NCBI RefSeq assembly: GCF_900013425.1
Contig: NZ_FBXK01000005.1
Span: 2,808,501-2,872,500, forward strand
Source of the DNA: Sphingobium sp. Z007
GTDB lineage: Bacteria > Pseudomonadota > Alphaproteobacteria > Sphingomonadales > Sphingomonadaceae
Direction of reading: 5' to 3'
DNA: 64,000 nt
This document shows positions 8,634 to 17,353 of this stretch, one piece after another. Below the pieces are notes generated by a model. It searched no databases and was not told the origin of the DNA. It worked only from the letters and a program-made list of their open reading frames with translations. The translations under genes were made by a program, and so were the position numbers. Numbering within the stretch: position 1 is the stretch's first letter; every line of letters begins with the position of its first letter.

Positions 8634-9182
8634 ATGGATGGTCGCCACCGCAAAAAACTGCCTACCCTCTGGCTGATGACCGACGAACGGGTGAACGATG
8701 CTGCGTTGCTGGCCGCGGCCGCGCGCCTGCCCAAGGGGCGCGGCGGCATCGTCTTTCGCCATTATCGCACCGATGAGAAGGCGCGGCGGGCGTTGTTTAT
8801 GGCGTTAAGGGCGATCGCGTGGCGGCGACGGCTGGTGCTGTTGCTCGCCGGTTCGGCGCGGGACGCGGCGGCATGGCGGGCCGATGGCGCGCATGGGCGG
8901 GACGTCAGACGCACCGCCCGTCCTTTGCTCCGCAGCCAAGCCGTGCATGATGTGCGGGAAGCGATGACGGCGCGGGGTGCGGATTTTTGCTTCGTCTCGC
9001 CCCTTTTCCCGACCCGGTCGCATCCAGGCGCTGGCGCGCTCGGTCCCGTGCGCTTCGCCGCCTTGGCGCGGCAGGTCGATGCGCCGGTGATGGCGTTAGG
9101 CGGCGTGCGCCGGACACACCGGCCCATGCTGCGCAGGATAGGAGCGGATGGTTGGGCCGCGATCGACGGGTTGACGCTATAG
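8634..9182 (+). CDS. Thiamine phosphate synthase/TenI-like protein
   Basis: The 182-residue product resembles the ThiE/TenI family of TIM-barrel enzymes. It shows LWLMTDERV at the start, GADFCFVSPLFPTRSHPGAG (the ThiE GPIFPT-type phosphate loop region) and VMALGGV near the end. It is short for ThiE and the strand-3 motif GVHLGQ is degraded to ADGAHGRD, so catalytic thiamine phosphate synthase activity is uncertain. A TenI-like or divergent role is equally possible. No other thiamine genes are nearby. Confidence 0.75.
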   Translation: MDGRHRKKLPTLWLMTDERVNDAALLAAAARLPKGRGGIVFRHYRTDEKARRALFMALRAIAWRRRLVLLLAGSARDAAAWRADGAHGRDVRRTARPLLRSQAVHDVREAMTARGADFCFVSPLFPTRSHPGAGALGPVRFAALARQVDAPVMALGGVRRTHRPMLRRIGADGWAAIDGLTL

Positions 9183-9190
9183 GCCCACAC

Positions 9191-9252
9191 CGTTCGGTTC
9201 GAGCTTGTCGAGAACAGCGCGCTTAGGTTGTCGACAAGCTCGAACCGAACGG
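9191..9252. repeat. Inverted palindromic repeat (GTTCGGTTCGAG type)
   Basis: Left arm 9191-9215 (CGTTCGGTTCGAGCTTGTCG and onward) pairs with right arm 9228-9252. It lies between two convergent genes (ThiE-like and HAD) and can act as a shared hairpin. The TTCGAG-TCGAGA core links it to the copies at 3105 and 24057. Confidence 0.8.
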
Positions 9253-9262
9253 AATTTCTAAG

Positions 9263-9940
9263 TCAGTTCCAATCCACCCGCGTCCAGCCCCGCTCTGCCG
9301 CCAGCCTGGCCAGCGACTTGTGCGGGTTGGCGGCGAAGGGAATATCTGCAAACTCCAGCATCGGAGCGTCCGACACATGGTCGGAATAGGCCCGAATATG
9401 GGCCTGGCCTCGGTCGATCGCCTGGGACGCCATCCATGCCTTTATCATCCGCAGCTTGCCGGTGTCGTAGCAATTTTCGCCGGCGATTCTGGCGCGGACA
9501 TAGCGCAAATCCTGGCTCAGATGATCGGTGGCGATCACCGCGTCGAACCCCAGTCGCCGCGCGATCGGTTCGACATAGAGGCGGTAGGAGGCGGTGGCGA
9601 GCACCAGCGTGTAGCCATCGGCCCGGTCCTGCGCGATCTGCGCCACCGCGCCGGCGCGCAGGTTGCGGGCGATCACCCGGTCGGCATAGCTTTCGACATG
9701 CGGCATTAATTTCGCGCGCTCGACGTTGAAGCCGATCATCAGCGCCTGATTATATTCCTTGAGCCGCTGGCGGCTGATGAGCTTCACCACATAGGCCAGC
9801 ATCAACAGGATGACGCAGGGGAAAAGCACCAGTCGCCACGGCGCCATGTTGCCCGCCACATGGATCAGGAAGCCGGTATAGGTGCCCTTGAAGGTCACCG
9901 TGCGGTCCATATCGTAGATGGCCAACTTGTGTATCGTCAT
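9263..9940 (-). CDS. HAD-IB family phosphatase with membrane segment
   Basis: The start at MTIHKLAIYDMDRT gives a 225-residue protein with the HAD nucleophile motif DMDRT near the N-terminus, the Thr motif in LVLATASYRLY, and the C-terminal acidic pair in YSDHVSDAPML. One hydrophobic segment (WRLVLFPCVILLMLAYVV, residues about 34-53) lies in the cap region, as in SerB-like and PlsC-associated HAD-IB enzymes. The substrate is unknown; phosphoserine or a lipid phosphate would be consistent. Eight extra residues are possible if it starts at 9964. Divergent from the lipid-transport operon. Confidence 0.87.
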   Translation of the reverse strand: MTIHKLAIYDMDRTVTFKGTYTGFLIHVAGNMAPWRLVLFPCVILLMLAYVVKLISRQRLKEYNQALMIGFNVERAKLMPHVESYADRVIARNLRAGAVAQIAQDRADGYTLVLATASYRLYVEPIARRLGFDAVIATDHLSQDLRYVRARIAGENCYDTGKLRMIKAWMASQAIDRGQAHIRAYSDHVSDAPMLEFADIPFAANPHKSLARLAAERGWTRVDWN

Positions 9941-10038
9941 GCCGTATCCGAAACTTTTCGTCATGCCCTTCGTTCTGGCTTGCGGATGGGCCGTTTCGGC
10001 TTGCCGTGCAACCGATAATGGATCACTAATCCCATCGC

Positions 10039-11148
10039 ATGAATAAAGCCGCCGAACTAGTCGAGGAACAGCGCGACGGCAGCAATGTGGTCCGGCTTTC
10101 CGGGTCGCTTGCGATCGCCTGTCTGGGGGATCTGCCGGGCCGGCTGGACGCCGTGCAGCAGCCTGTGGGCGCGATCGACCTGTCCACCGTCGACCATATG
10201 GATACGATCGGCGCCTGGACCGTGCATCGCACCGCCAAGAGGCTGGGCTGCGAGGTCACCGGCGCCAGCGACGACGCACGCCGCCTGATCGACGCTGTTG
10301 GCGAACTGGACGATCCGGTGCCGATCCGGCCCGATCATGTCCATCCGTTGCGCCGCGTCGTCGGCCAGATCGGCGACGCCGTCATCGCGTCCGGCGCGAC
10401 CCTGATGGGGCTGCTCGGCTTTTTCGGCGCCACGCTGATCGCCATGGGCGCGGTCATCCGCCATCCGCGTCGCTTCCGCGTCAATGCGGTGGTCCAGCGG
10501 TTCGAGGTGGTCGGCGTGTCCGCTCTGGGCATCATCGGCCTGATGAGTTTCCTGATCGGCATCGTCATCGCCCAGCAGGGATCGGTGCAGCTGCGCCAGT
10601 TCGGCATGGAGATGCTGACGATCAACCTGGTCGGCCGCCTGACATTTCGAGAGCTTGGCGTGCTGATGACCGCGATCATGGTCGCGGGCCGCTCCGGCTC
10701 CGCCTTCGCTGCGCAGCTGGGCACGATGAAGCTGACCGAGGAGATCGATGCGATGCGCACCATCGGCGTGTCGCCGATGGAGGCGCTGGTGCTGCCCCGC
10801 ACGCTGGCCGTCGTCATCATGATGCCGTTGCTGGGCTTTTACGCATCGGTGATGGCGGTGATCGGTGGCGGCTTCCTGTGCGCCATTGCCCTCGAAATCC
10901 CGCCGATCACCTTCATCCAGCGGCTGCGGGAGGTCGTGCCGATCACCGACCTGTGGGTGGGCCTTATCAAAGCGCCGGTCTTTGGCATCATTATCGCGCT
11001 GTCGGGCTGCTACCAGGGCATGCAGGTCAAGGGCAATGCCGAGGAAGTGGGGCTGCGCACCACGGCCGCCGTCGTGCAGGCGATCTTCATGGTCATCGTC
11101 ATCGACGCGTTCTTCGCCGTCTTCTTCACCTGGGTAGGCTGGAACTGA
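10039..11148 (+). CDS. mlaE: Mla-type lipid ABC transporter permease with STAS domain
   Basis: First gene of a lipid-transport operon. Residues 1 to about 95 form a STAS-like domain (IDLSTVDHMDTIGAWTV), fused to an MlaE permease with several membrane helices and family motifs FRELGVLMTAIMVAGRSGSA and EIDAMRTIGVSPMEALV. In E. coli the STAS protein (MlaB) is separate; fusions are usual in alphaproteobacteria. With MlaF and MlaD it forms an inner-membrane complex that moves phospholipids between the membranes. The stop overlaps the next start by one base (TGATG). Confidence 0.93.
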   Translation: MNKAAELVEEQRDGSNVVRLSGSLAIACLGDLPGRLDAVQQPVGAIDLSTVDHMDTIGAWTVHRTAKRLGCEVTGASDDARRLIDAVGELDDPVPIRPDHVHPLRRVVGQIGDAVIASGATLMGLLGFFGATLIAMGAVIRHPRRFRVNAVVQRFEVVGVSALGIIGLMSFLIGIVIAQQGSVQLRQFGMEMLTINLVGRLTFRELGVLMTAIMVAGRSGSAFAAQLGTMKLTEEIDAMRTIGVSPMEALVLPRTLAVVIMMPLLGFYASVMAVIGGGFLCAIALEIPPITFIQRLREVVPITDLWVGLIKAPVFGIIIALSGCYQGMQVKGNAEEVGLRTTAAVVQAIFMVIVIDAFFAVFFTWVGWN

Positions 11149-12032
11149 TGGGCGAGGAAGACATCATCGGGGCCGAGGAACGGCGCATCAACGAAGCGGT
11201 CCAGACCGCCGACATCGCCATTTCGGTGCGCGGCCTGCGCAACAGTTTCGGCGACCAGCTGATCCATGACGGGCTGGATCTGGACGTCCGAAGGGGCGAG
11301 ATATTGGGCGTCGTGGGCGGTTCCGGCACCGGCAAGTCAGTGCTGATGCGCTCGATCATCGGGCTTCAGACACCCGATGAGGGCGAAGTCCAGGTCTTTG
11401 GCGAGTCCATGGTCGGGCGGTCGGATGATGAGGCGCTGGCGATCCGCAAGCGTTGGGGCGTGCTGTTTCAGGGTGGCGCGCTGTTTTCGACGCTGACCGT
11501 CGCCGAAAATGTCGAAGTGCCGATCCGCGAATATTATCCCAATATTGGGCCTGAGCTGCGCGATGAGATTGCCGCCTACAAGATCCGCATGACCGGCCTG
11601 CCGACCGAGGCCGGTCCCAAATATCCGTCCGAACTGTCCGGCGGCATGAAGAAGCGGGCTGGCCTGGCCCGCGCGCTGGCGCTGGACCCGGACCTGCTGT
11701 TCCTGGACGAACCGACGGCCGGTCTCGACCCAATCGGTGCGGCCGCATTCGACGACCAGACGCGCAAATTGCAGCAGACGCTAGGCCTGACCGTCTTCCT
11801 CATCACCCATGATCTCGATACGCTCTATTCGATCTGCGACCGGGTGGCGGTGCTGGCGGACAAAAAGGTGACGGCGGTCGGCACGATCGACGAATTGCTG
11901 GCGACCGATCATCCCTGGATACAGGAATATTTCAACGGTCCGCGCGGCCGGGCCGCGACTGCGGCCGTGTCGCGCCATAAGGACCGCGAACAGACAGAGG
12001 CGGCGCTCAGCCCGTCGGACGGAAGGCGATAG
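11148..12032 (+). CDS. mlaF: Mla-type lipid ABC transporter ATPase
   Basis: Cytosolic ATPase of 294 residues. The ATG at 11148 overlaps the permease stop, and the frame reads open far upstream only as a shadow of that gene. Walker A GGSGTGKS, the ABC signature LSGGMKKRAGLARAL and Walker B DLLFLDEPTAGLDP are intact, followed by an H-loop THDLDT. The MKKRxGxARA signature is typical of MlaF-type ATPases. A C-terminal tail rich in Arg and Ala follows QEYFNGPRGR. It drives the lipid exchange of the neighbouring permease. Confidence 0.94.
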   Translation: MGEEDIIGAEERRINEAVQTADIAISVRGLRNSFGDQLIHDGLDLDVRRGEILGVVGGSGTGKSVLMRSIIGLQTPDEGEVQVFGESMVGRSDDEALAIRKRWGVLFQGGALFSTLTVAENVEVPIREYYPNIGPELRDEIAAYKIRMTGLPTEAGPKYPSELSGGMKKRAGLARALALDPDLLFLDEPTAGLDPIGAAAFDDQTRKLQQTLGLTVFLITHDLDTLYSICDRVAVLADKKVTAVGTIDELLATDHPWIQEYFNGPRGRAATAAVSRHKDREQTEAALSPSDGRR

Positions 12033-12035
12033 GAT

Positions 12036-12998
12036 ATGGAAACCCGCTCCAATCACGTGCTGGTCGGCGCAGTCACGCTGCTGCTATTGGCTGCGATCAT
12101 GGCCGCCGCCTTCTGGTTCTCGCGCATCTCCGATGGCGAGAATAAGGAATATGACATCTTCTTCAAACAGTCGGTGAGCGGCCTGGCGAAGGGATCGGCG
12201 GTCAATTATGCCGGCGTGCCGTCGGGCAAGGTCGAGACGATCGAGTTGTGGAAGCGGGATCCCAGCTTCGTGAAGGTCCGCATTTCGGTGAAGGACGGCA
12301 CCCCTGTTCTACAGGGCACGACCGCCACCATCGCTGGCGTCGGCTTCACCGGCGTCAGCGAAGTGGTGCTGGACGGCGCGGTTAAGGGCGCGCCGCCGAT
12401 CGCCTGCCCGGCCGACAATATACTGGCCGCCTGCCCCGATGGCGTGCCCGTGATCCCGACCAAGCCCGGCGCGCTGGGCGAACTGCTCAACAATGCGCCG
12501 CAGCTGCTGGAACGGATTTCGACGTTGACCGAGCGGTTGACCGAATTGCTGAACGACAAGAACCAGCAATCGATCGCGGGCATATTGGCCAATGTCGAGC
12601 GGGTGTCGGGGGCCCTGGCTGATCGCAGCCCGGAAATCGCCGCCACCCTGGCCGAAGCGCGCATCGCGGTGCAGCGCACCGGCGTCGCCGTCGAGCAGAT
12701 CGGCAAGCTTGCCGCCACCACCGACACGATGCTGAACGAGGAAGGCCGACCGCTGATGAGCGACCTGCGCAAGAGCGTGCAAGCCGCGACCCGCAGCATC
12801 GAGACGCTGGACAAGACCATTGGTGAAGCACAACCGGGCGTGAAGGCGTTCAGCACCCAGACCATGCCGGAGGTCAACCAGCTGGTCCGCGACCTGCGCG
12901 AAATGTCGCGCTCCTTCCGCGGTGTCGCGGAAAAGCTCGACCAGCAGGGCGCTGGTTCGCTGGTCGGATCGCCCAAGCTGCCGGACTATAAGCCATGA
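12036..12998 (+). CDS. mlaD: MCE-domain substrate-binding protein (MlaD-like)
   Basis: The 320-residue product has an N-terminal membrane anchor (residues about 8-28), an MCE/MlaD domain (VSGLAKGSAVNYAGVPSGKV and GFTGVSEVVLDG, about 45-115), then a long helical region rich in Leu and Thr (about 150-310) that resembles the coiled tails of longer MCE proteins. It sits in the periplasm and would bind lipid for the ABC complex. It starts 3 bases after the ATPase stop and overlaps the next gene by 4 bases (ATGA), so the operon is tightly coupled. Confidence 0.93.
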   Translation: METRSNHVLVGAVTLLLLAAIMAAAFWFSRISDGENKEYDIFFKQSVSGLAKGSAVNYAGVPSGKVETIELWKRDPSFVKVRISVKDGTPVLQGTTATIAGVGFTGVSEVVLDGAVKGAPPIACPADNILAACPDGVPVIPTKPGALGELLNNAPQLLERISTLTERLTELLNDKNQQSIAGILANVERVSGALADRSPEIAATLAEARIAVQRTGVAVEQIGKLAATTDTMLNEEGRPLMSDLRKSVQAATRSIETLDKTIGEAQPGVKAFSTQTMPEVNQLVRDLREMSRSFRGVAEKLDQQGAGSLVGSPKLPDYKP

Positions 12999-13657
12999 TC
13001 GCGGACAGGATGATGAGAGAGATGCTGACCATGTTCCATGTGAAACACCCCGGCCTGAACCGGACAGGCGCGCTGACCGCGCTGACCGCCGCCTTCGTGC
13101 TGTCCGGCTGCGTGTCGTTCGGCCCCAAGCCGCCGGCGCAATTGTTGACGCTGGACGCGGCGCAGAAGGTGCCGTCAGGCGCGACGCGCGTGGCCGGCAG
13201 CGGGCGCACGCTCATCGTGGCCGATCCCGATGCGCCCAAGATGCTGGATACGGTGCGTGTGCCGGTGCAATTGGGGCCGACCTCCGTCGCCTATGTGACC
13301 AAGGTGCAATGGGCCGACACGCCGCGCCACCTGTTCCGCCGTCTGCTGGCCGAAACCATTTCTGCCACGACCGACCGTGTGGTGCTGGATAGCGGACAGT
13401 TTTCGGGCGACGGCGGTCAGCGTCTGGGCGGCGAACTGGTCGCTTTCGGCTTGGACGCGGCCAGCAACAACGCCGTTGTGACCTATGACGCCGTGCTGAG
13501 CACCCCCAATGGCGTGGCGCTGGCGCGGCAGCGATTCACCGCGACCCAGCCGGTGGGCGGCAAGATTGAAGCGGGCACGGTCGGCGGGCCGATCAATGCG
13601 GCGGCGAACAAAGTTGCGGCCGATGTCGCGGCCTGGGCTGCGTCCGTGAAAGAGTGA
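12995..13657 (+). CDS. ABC-type transport auxiliary lipoprotein (PqiC-like)
   Basis: The 220-residue product has a signal peptide ending in a lipobox LSGC at about residue 39 and a body matching the ABC-type transport auxiliary lipoprotein family (VRVPVQLGPTSVAYVTKVQWADTPRHLF has the family's look). Such lipoproteins partner with MCE proteins, like PqiC with PqiB, at the outer membrane. The start overlaps mlaD by 4 bases; alternative ATGs follow at MMREM and MLTM. The N-region includes MFHVKH, encoded by a parS-like 16-mer at 13032-13047. Confidence 0.85.
   Translation: MIADRMMREMLTMFHVKHPGLNRTGALTALTAAFVLSGCVSFGPKPPAQLLTLDAAQKVPSGATRVAGSGRTLIVADPDAPKMLDTVRVPVQLGPTSVAYVTKVQWADTPRHLFRRLLAETISATTDRVVLDSGQFSGDGGQRLGGELVAFGLDAASNNAVVTYDAVLSTPNGVALARQRFTATQPVGGKIEAGTVGGPINAAANKVAADVAAWAASVKE
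13032..13047. promoter_or_regulatory. parS-like ParB binding site
   Basis: TGTTCCATGTGAAACA differs at two positions from the bacterial parS consensus TGTTTCACGTGAAACA. It lies inside the 5' end of the transport lipoprotein gene, 3.4 kb from parB. Binding by ParB is inferred from sequence match only. Confidence 0.6.
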
Positions 13658-13711
13658 GAACCTCCTTCGGTTCGCGTCCCGCATAGGGGCGGCGCGGACC
13701 GACAACGGGCG

Positions 13712-16312
13712 TCAGTCCAGGCTCTTGCTCGTCTGTTCGGTCACATCCTTTGACAATCCCGGTTGCGCTAGGATGCGTTGCAGTTCTGCCCGCATGAGCG
13801 CCGCGCGCCCTTCTTCGAACCGTTTCCAGCGCCCCAGCGGCGGCACCAGTTTCGCCGCCGTCTGCGGATTGAGCTTATCCAGCGCGATGATGCAGTCGGC
13901 CAGCAGGCGATAGCCCTTGCCCGACTTATGGTGGAACGCCCATTGGTTCCCGGCGAACGCGCCGAACAGAGACCGTACCCTATTGGGGTTGGCGAGCGTA
14001 AAATCCTTGTGCTCGCTAAGCTGCGCCACCAGTTCCACGGTATCGGGATGAAGCGCGAAAGCCTGGGTCTGAAACCATTTGTCGAGGGTCAGAGCGTCGG
14101 CGGCGTAGCGGTTGTAGAAGATATCCAGCGCCGCCTCGCGCTCCGCGCTGGCAGCATTGGCCAGGACCCCCAGCGCCGCCTGACGCTCGGTCATGTTGTC
14201 GGCCTCGCTGAACTGGGCGAAAGCGACGGCGGGGCCGTCCTCAGCCCCGGACGCCACCAGATAATGGAGCGCCGCGTTGCGCAGCTTCCGGGCGCCCTTG
14301 GCAGCCGGTGACAGGGAGAAAGCGCTTGCTTTGGTCCCAGCATGGATATCGCGCCAGAGCGGCGCCAGCGCGCCGCCGATCTGCTGTTGCAGGGCATCGC
14401 GTGCGGCGTGGATCGCGTCTGGATCTACCAACCGCATCTGATCGCCTAGATAGGCTTCGCTGGGCAGGCGGATCGCCTCCGCCACGAAAGCGGGATCGAG
14501 CAGCGGATCGGTGATGATATTGCGCACGGCATCGACGACGGCTGCGTCGTCCGTGGCGTGCCCCGCGATGCGGCCGATCAGCACATTGACCATCAACTGC
14601 TGCATCGCTTCATAGCGCGCGAAAGGATCGTCGTCGTGCGCCGACAGGAAGGCCAGATCGGCCTGGCTGCGGTTCGTCTCGACGATCACTGGCGCGGAAA
14701 AGCCGCGGTTGATCGACAGGATCGGCGGGACCGGGAAGCCGGTGAGGGTGAAGCTCTGCCTGGCCTGCGTCAGCATGAGCAGTTCATCACCGGGATGCTG
14801 CCCGTTAATGGGATCGAACAGGGCGGTGCGCAGCGGGATCGCCATCGGCTGTTTGTTGGTCTGGCCCGGCGTCGGCGGGATCGTCTGTTCCAGCACTAGT
14901 TCGACGCTCTGGCTCACCGGATCATGGGTGATGAGGGCGCGAACATGCGGGGTGCCGGCCTGCGCATACCATAGGCGGAACTGGGTAAGGTCGATGCCCC
15001 CGCCCTCCTCCATCGCCAGCACGAAATCCTCGCATGTGGCGGCCTGTCCGTCATGACGGTCGAAATAGAGATCGGTGCCCGCCCGGAAACGCTCGGCGCC
15101 CAGCATCAGCGCCATCATACGGATCAGCTCGGCGCCCTTGTTATAAATGGTCGCCGTGTAGAAGTTGCTGATTTCCATATAGGATTCAGGACGCACCGGA
15201 TGGGCGAGCGGTCCTGAATCCTCCTGGAACTGGGCGGCGCGCAGGATGCGCACATCTTCGATCCGCTTGACCGCATGGCTGCCCATGTCGGCGGAGAAAT
15301 TCTGGTCGCGAAAGACGGTGAAGCCTTCCTTGAGACTGAGTTGAAACCAGTCGCGACAGGTGACGCGATTGCCTGACCAGTTGTGGAAATATTCATGCGC
15401 CACCACGCCCTCGACCCCGTCATAGTCAATGTCGGTCGCCGTTTCGGGGTCAGCCAAAATATAGCGCGAATTAAAAATGTTGAGGCCCTTATTCTCCATC
15501 GCGCCGAAATTGAAGTCGGCCACGGCGACGATGTTGAACACATCCAGATCATATTCGCGGCCATAGACGCGCTCGTCCCAGGCCATGCTGTTCTTGAGCG
15601 CCTGCATGGCATGATCGGTCCGGGCCAGATCGGCTTCGCGCACCCAGATTCCAAGCTGCACCTCGCGCCCGCTCATCGTTACGAAGCGGTCGCCATTGCA
15701 GGCGAGGTCGCCCGCGACCAGCGCGAAAAGATAGCAGGGCTTGGGGAAAGGATCGTTCCAACGCGCCCAGTGGCGGCCGTCCAGCAGATCACCCTGCTCG
15801 ATGGGGTCGCCGTTGGAAAGAAGGACAGGGAAGCGCGCCTTGTCCGCTTCCATGCGCACGCTGTAGCGCGACAAGATGTCCGGCCGATCGGGGAAAAAGG
15901 TGATGCGGCGGAAACCCTCTGCCTCGCACTGGGTGCACAGCAGCCCACCGCTGGCGTAAAGACCCATCAGCTTGCTGTTGCCCTCCGGCGACAGCTCGAC
16001 CAGCGTTTCGACGCTATGCGCGCCGCCGGGCAGCGCGATGATAAGCGCGCCCGCCTCCAAATGCCATTCGTCCTGCGCCAACGGACGGCCATCGACGCAC
16101 ACGACCAGCGGCACGAGGCCTTCGCCATCAAGGCGGAGGGGGCGGTCATGATCGCCATTGCGCGTGACCGACAATGTCGTCCGCACCCTGGTCAGCGCGG
16201 GATCGAGATCGAAGTCGAGCGTGACGTCAGGCATCAGCCAGTCGGGCGGACGATAGTCCATCCGGCGAATGACGGTGGGCGCAGCGGCGTGGGTGGAGAT
16301 CATATCGGCCAT
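13712..16312 (-). CDS. pepN: Aminopeptidase N (M1 family)
   Basis: Zinc aminopeptidase of 866 residues. The M1 motifs are complete: GAMENKGLN for substrate N-terminus recognition, HEYFHNWSGNR with HExxH and the third ligand Glu 18 residues on in SLKEGFTVF. C-terminal helical domains follow as in the proteobacterial PepN group. It trims N-terminal amino acids from peptides in the cytosol; no signal peptide is visible. The start may be 16312 or three codons later (MISTHAA). It lies downstream of parB on the same strand with a 114-base gap. Confidence 0.95.
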   Translation of the reverse strand: MADMISTHAAAPTVIRRMDYRPPDWLMPDVTLDFDLDPALTRVRTTLSVTRNGDHDRPLRLDGEGLVPLVVCVDGRPLAQDEWHLEAGALIIALPGGAHSVETLVELSPEGNSKLMGLYASGGLLCTQCEAEGFRRITFFPDRPDILSRYSVRMEADKARFPVLLSNGDPIEQGDLLDGRHWARWNDPFPKPCYLFALVAGDLACNGDRFVTMSGREVQLGIWVREADLARTDHAMQALKNSMAWDERVYGREYDLDVFNIVAVADFNFGAMENKGLNIFNSRYILADPETATDIDYDGVEGVVAHEYFHNWSGNRVTCRDWFQLSLKEGFTVFRDQNFSADMGSHAVKRIEDVRILRAAQFQEDSGPLAHPVRPESYMEISNFYTATIYNKGAELIRMMALMLGAERFRAGTDLYFDRHDGQAATCEDFVLAMEEGGGIDLTQFRLWYAQAGTPHVRALITHDPVSQSVELVLEQTIPPTPGQTNKQPMAIPLRTALFDPINGQHPGDELLMLTQARQSFTLTGFPVPPILSINRGFSAPVIVETNRSQADLAFLSAHDDDPFARYEAMQQLMVNVLIGRIAGHATDDAAVVDAVRNIITDPLLDPAFVAEAIRLPSEAYLGDQMRLVDPDAIHAARDALQQQIGGALAPLWRDIHAGTKASAFSLSPAAKGARKLRNAALHYLVASGAEDGPAVAFAQFSEADNMTERQAALGVLANAASAEREAALDIFYNRYAADALTLDKWFQTQAFALHPDTVELVAQLSEHKDFTLANPNRVRSLFGAFAGNQWAFHHKSGKGYRLLADCIIALDKLNPQTAAKLVPPLGRWKRFEEGRAALMRAELQRILAQPGLSKDVTEQTSKSLD

Positions 16313-16426
16313 CCCCGCAATCTAAGGAGCAGGGGGACAAAAGACCAGCGGGCTTTATGGACACGGCGTGCCGAACTTCTTGAACTTCGCGCGTATGCGC
16401 TGCGACGAGTGGGGCCGCCGTCGGTC

Positions 16427-17353
16427 CTAGATGCGCTCGCCCGACAGACGCTGGCACAGCATGTCCAGCTGGTCGAGGTTGGAATAGCGCAACGCCAAAG
16501 TGCCGCCGGTCGATGCGCCCTCATGCGCGATCTCGGCCTTCAGGCCCAATATGTCGGCCAGATGCTGCTCCAGCGCCGCGATGTCCGGGTCTTTGTCGCC
16601 AGTGCCGACGGCGCGCCTGGCCGCTGGCGCTTCGACGCCGGTCTTGACGCGGCGCACCAGTTTTTCGGTATCGCGGACGGACAAGCCCTTATCCTCGATC
16701 TGCCGCGCCAGCGCCTCGCAATCGGGCAGGCCGATCAGCGCACGGGCATGGCCCATGCTGATCCGGCTTTCCATCACCTGCTGCTGCACCGTCTGCGGCA
16801 GTTCGAGCAGGCGCATCAGGTTGGCGACATGGCTGCGCGATTTGCCGACGATACGACCCAGTGCGTCCTGGCTATGGTGAAATTCGGCGATCAGCTTGCG
16901 ATAGGCTTCCGCCTCTTCGATCGGGTTGAGATCCTCGCGCTGGATGTTTTCGATCAGCGCGATTTCAAGCGTTTCCTGCTCGTCGAAATCGCGCACGATC
17001 GCAGGGATGCGGTGCATCTGCGCCCGCTGTGCCGCACGCCACCGGCGCTCGCCCGCGATGATCTGGAACCCGCCGCCATGGGGGCGCACGATGATCGGCT
17101 GGATGACGCCGCGCTTGGCAATGCTCTCGGCCAGTTCCTGCAAAGCGCCTTCGTCGAAATGGCGACGCGGCTGTTCGGGGTGCGGCTGGATCAGCGAGAC
17201 TTCGATGCTCTGCACCGCCTTGCCATTGGCGGGGATGGCGTTGGGCGCAACCGGCTCCTCGCGCGCGACATCCCCCAACAGGGCAGACAGCCCGCGGCCC
17301 AGACCATGGGGGCGCTTGGCGATCTTGGGCTTGTCGGTCGTTTCGTCGCTCAA
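16427..17353 (-). CDS. parB: Chromosome partitioning protein ParB (TTG start)
   Basis: ParB/Spo0J of 308 residues: N-terminal tail (HGLGRGLSALLGD), the CTPase/clamp domain (PHPEQPRRHF, GERRWRAAQ), the helix-turn-helix that reads parS (IGKSRSHVANLMRLLELP-like region), and a C-terminal dimer domain. The conventional ATG start at 17527 would add residues read from parA in another frame. The TTG at 17353 overlaps the parA stop as TTGA and has AGGAGG seven bases upstream, so it is the likely start. ParB loads at parS and works with ParA to segregate the origin region. Confidence 0.93.
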   Translation of the reverse strand: MSDETTDKPKIAKRPHGLGRGLSALLGDVAREEPVAPNAIPANGKAVQSIEVSLIQPHPEQPRRHFDEGALQELAESIAKRGVIQPIIVRPHGGGFQIIAGERRWRAAQRAQMHRIPAIVRDFDEQETLEIALIENIQREDLNPIEEAEAYRKLIAEFHHSQDALGRIVGKSRSHVANLMRLLELPQTVQQQVMESRISMGHARALIGLPDCEALARQIEDKGLSVRDTEKLVRRVKTGVEAPAARRAVGTGDKDPDIAALEQHLADILGLKAEIAHEGASTGGTLALRYSNLDQLDMLCQRLSGERI

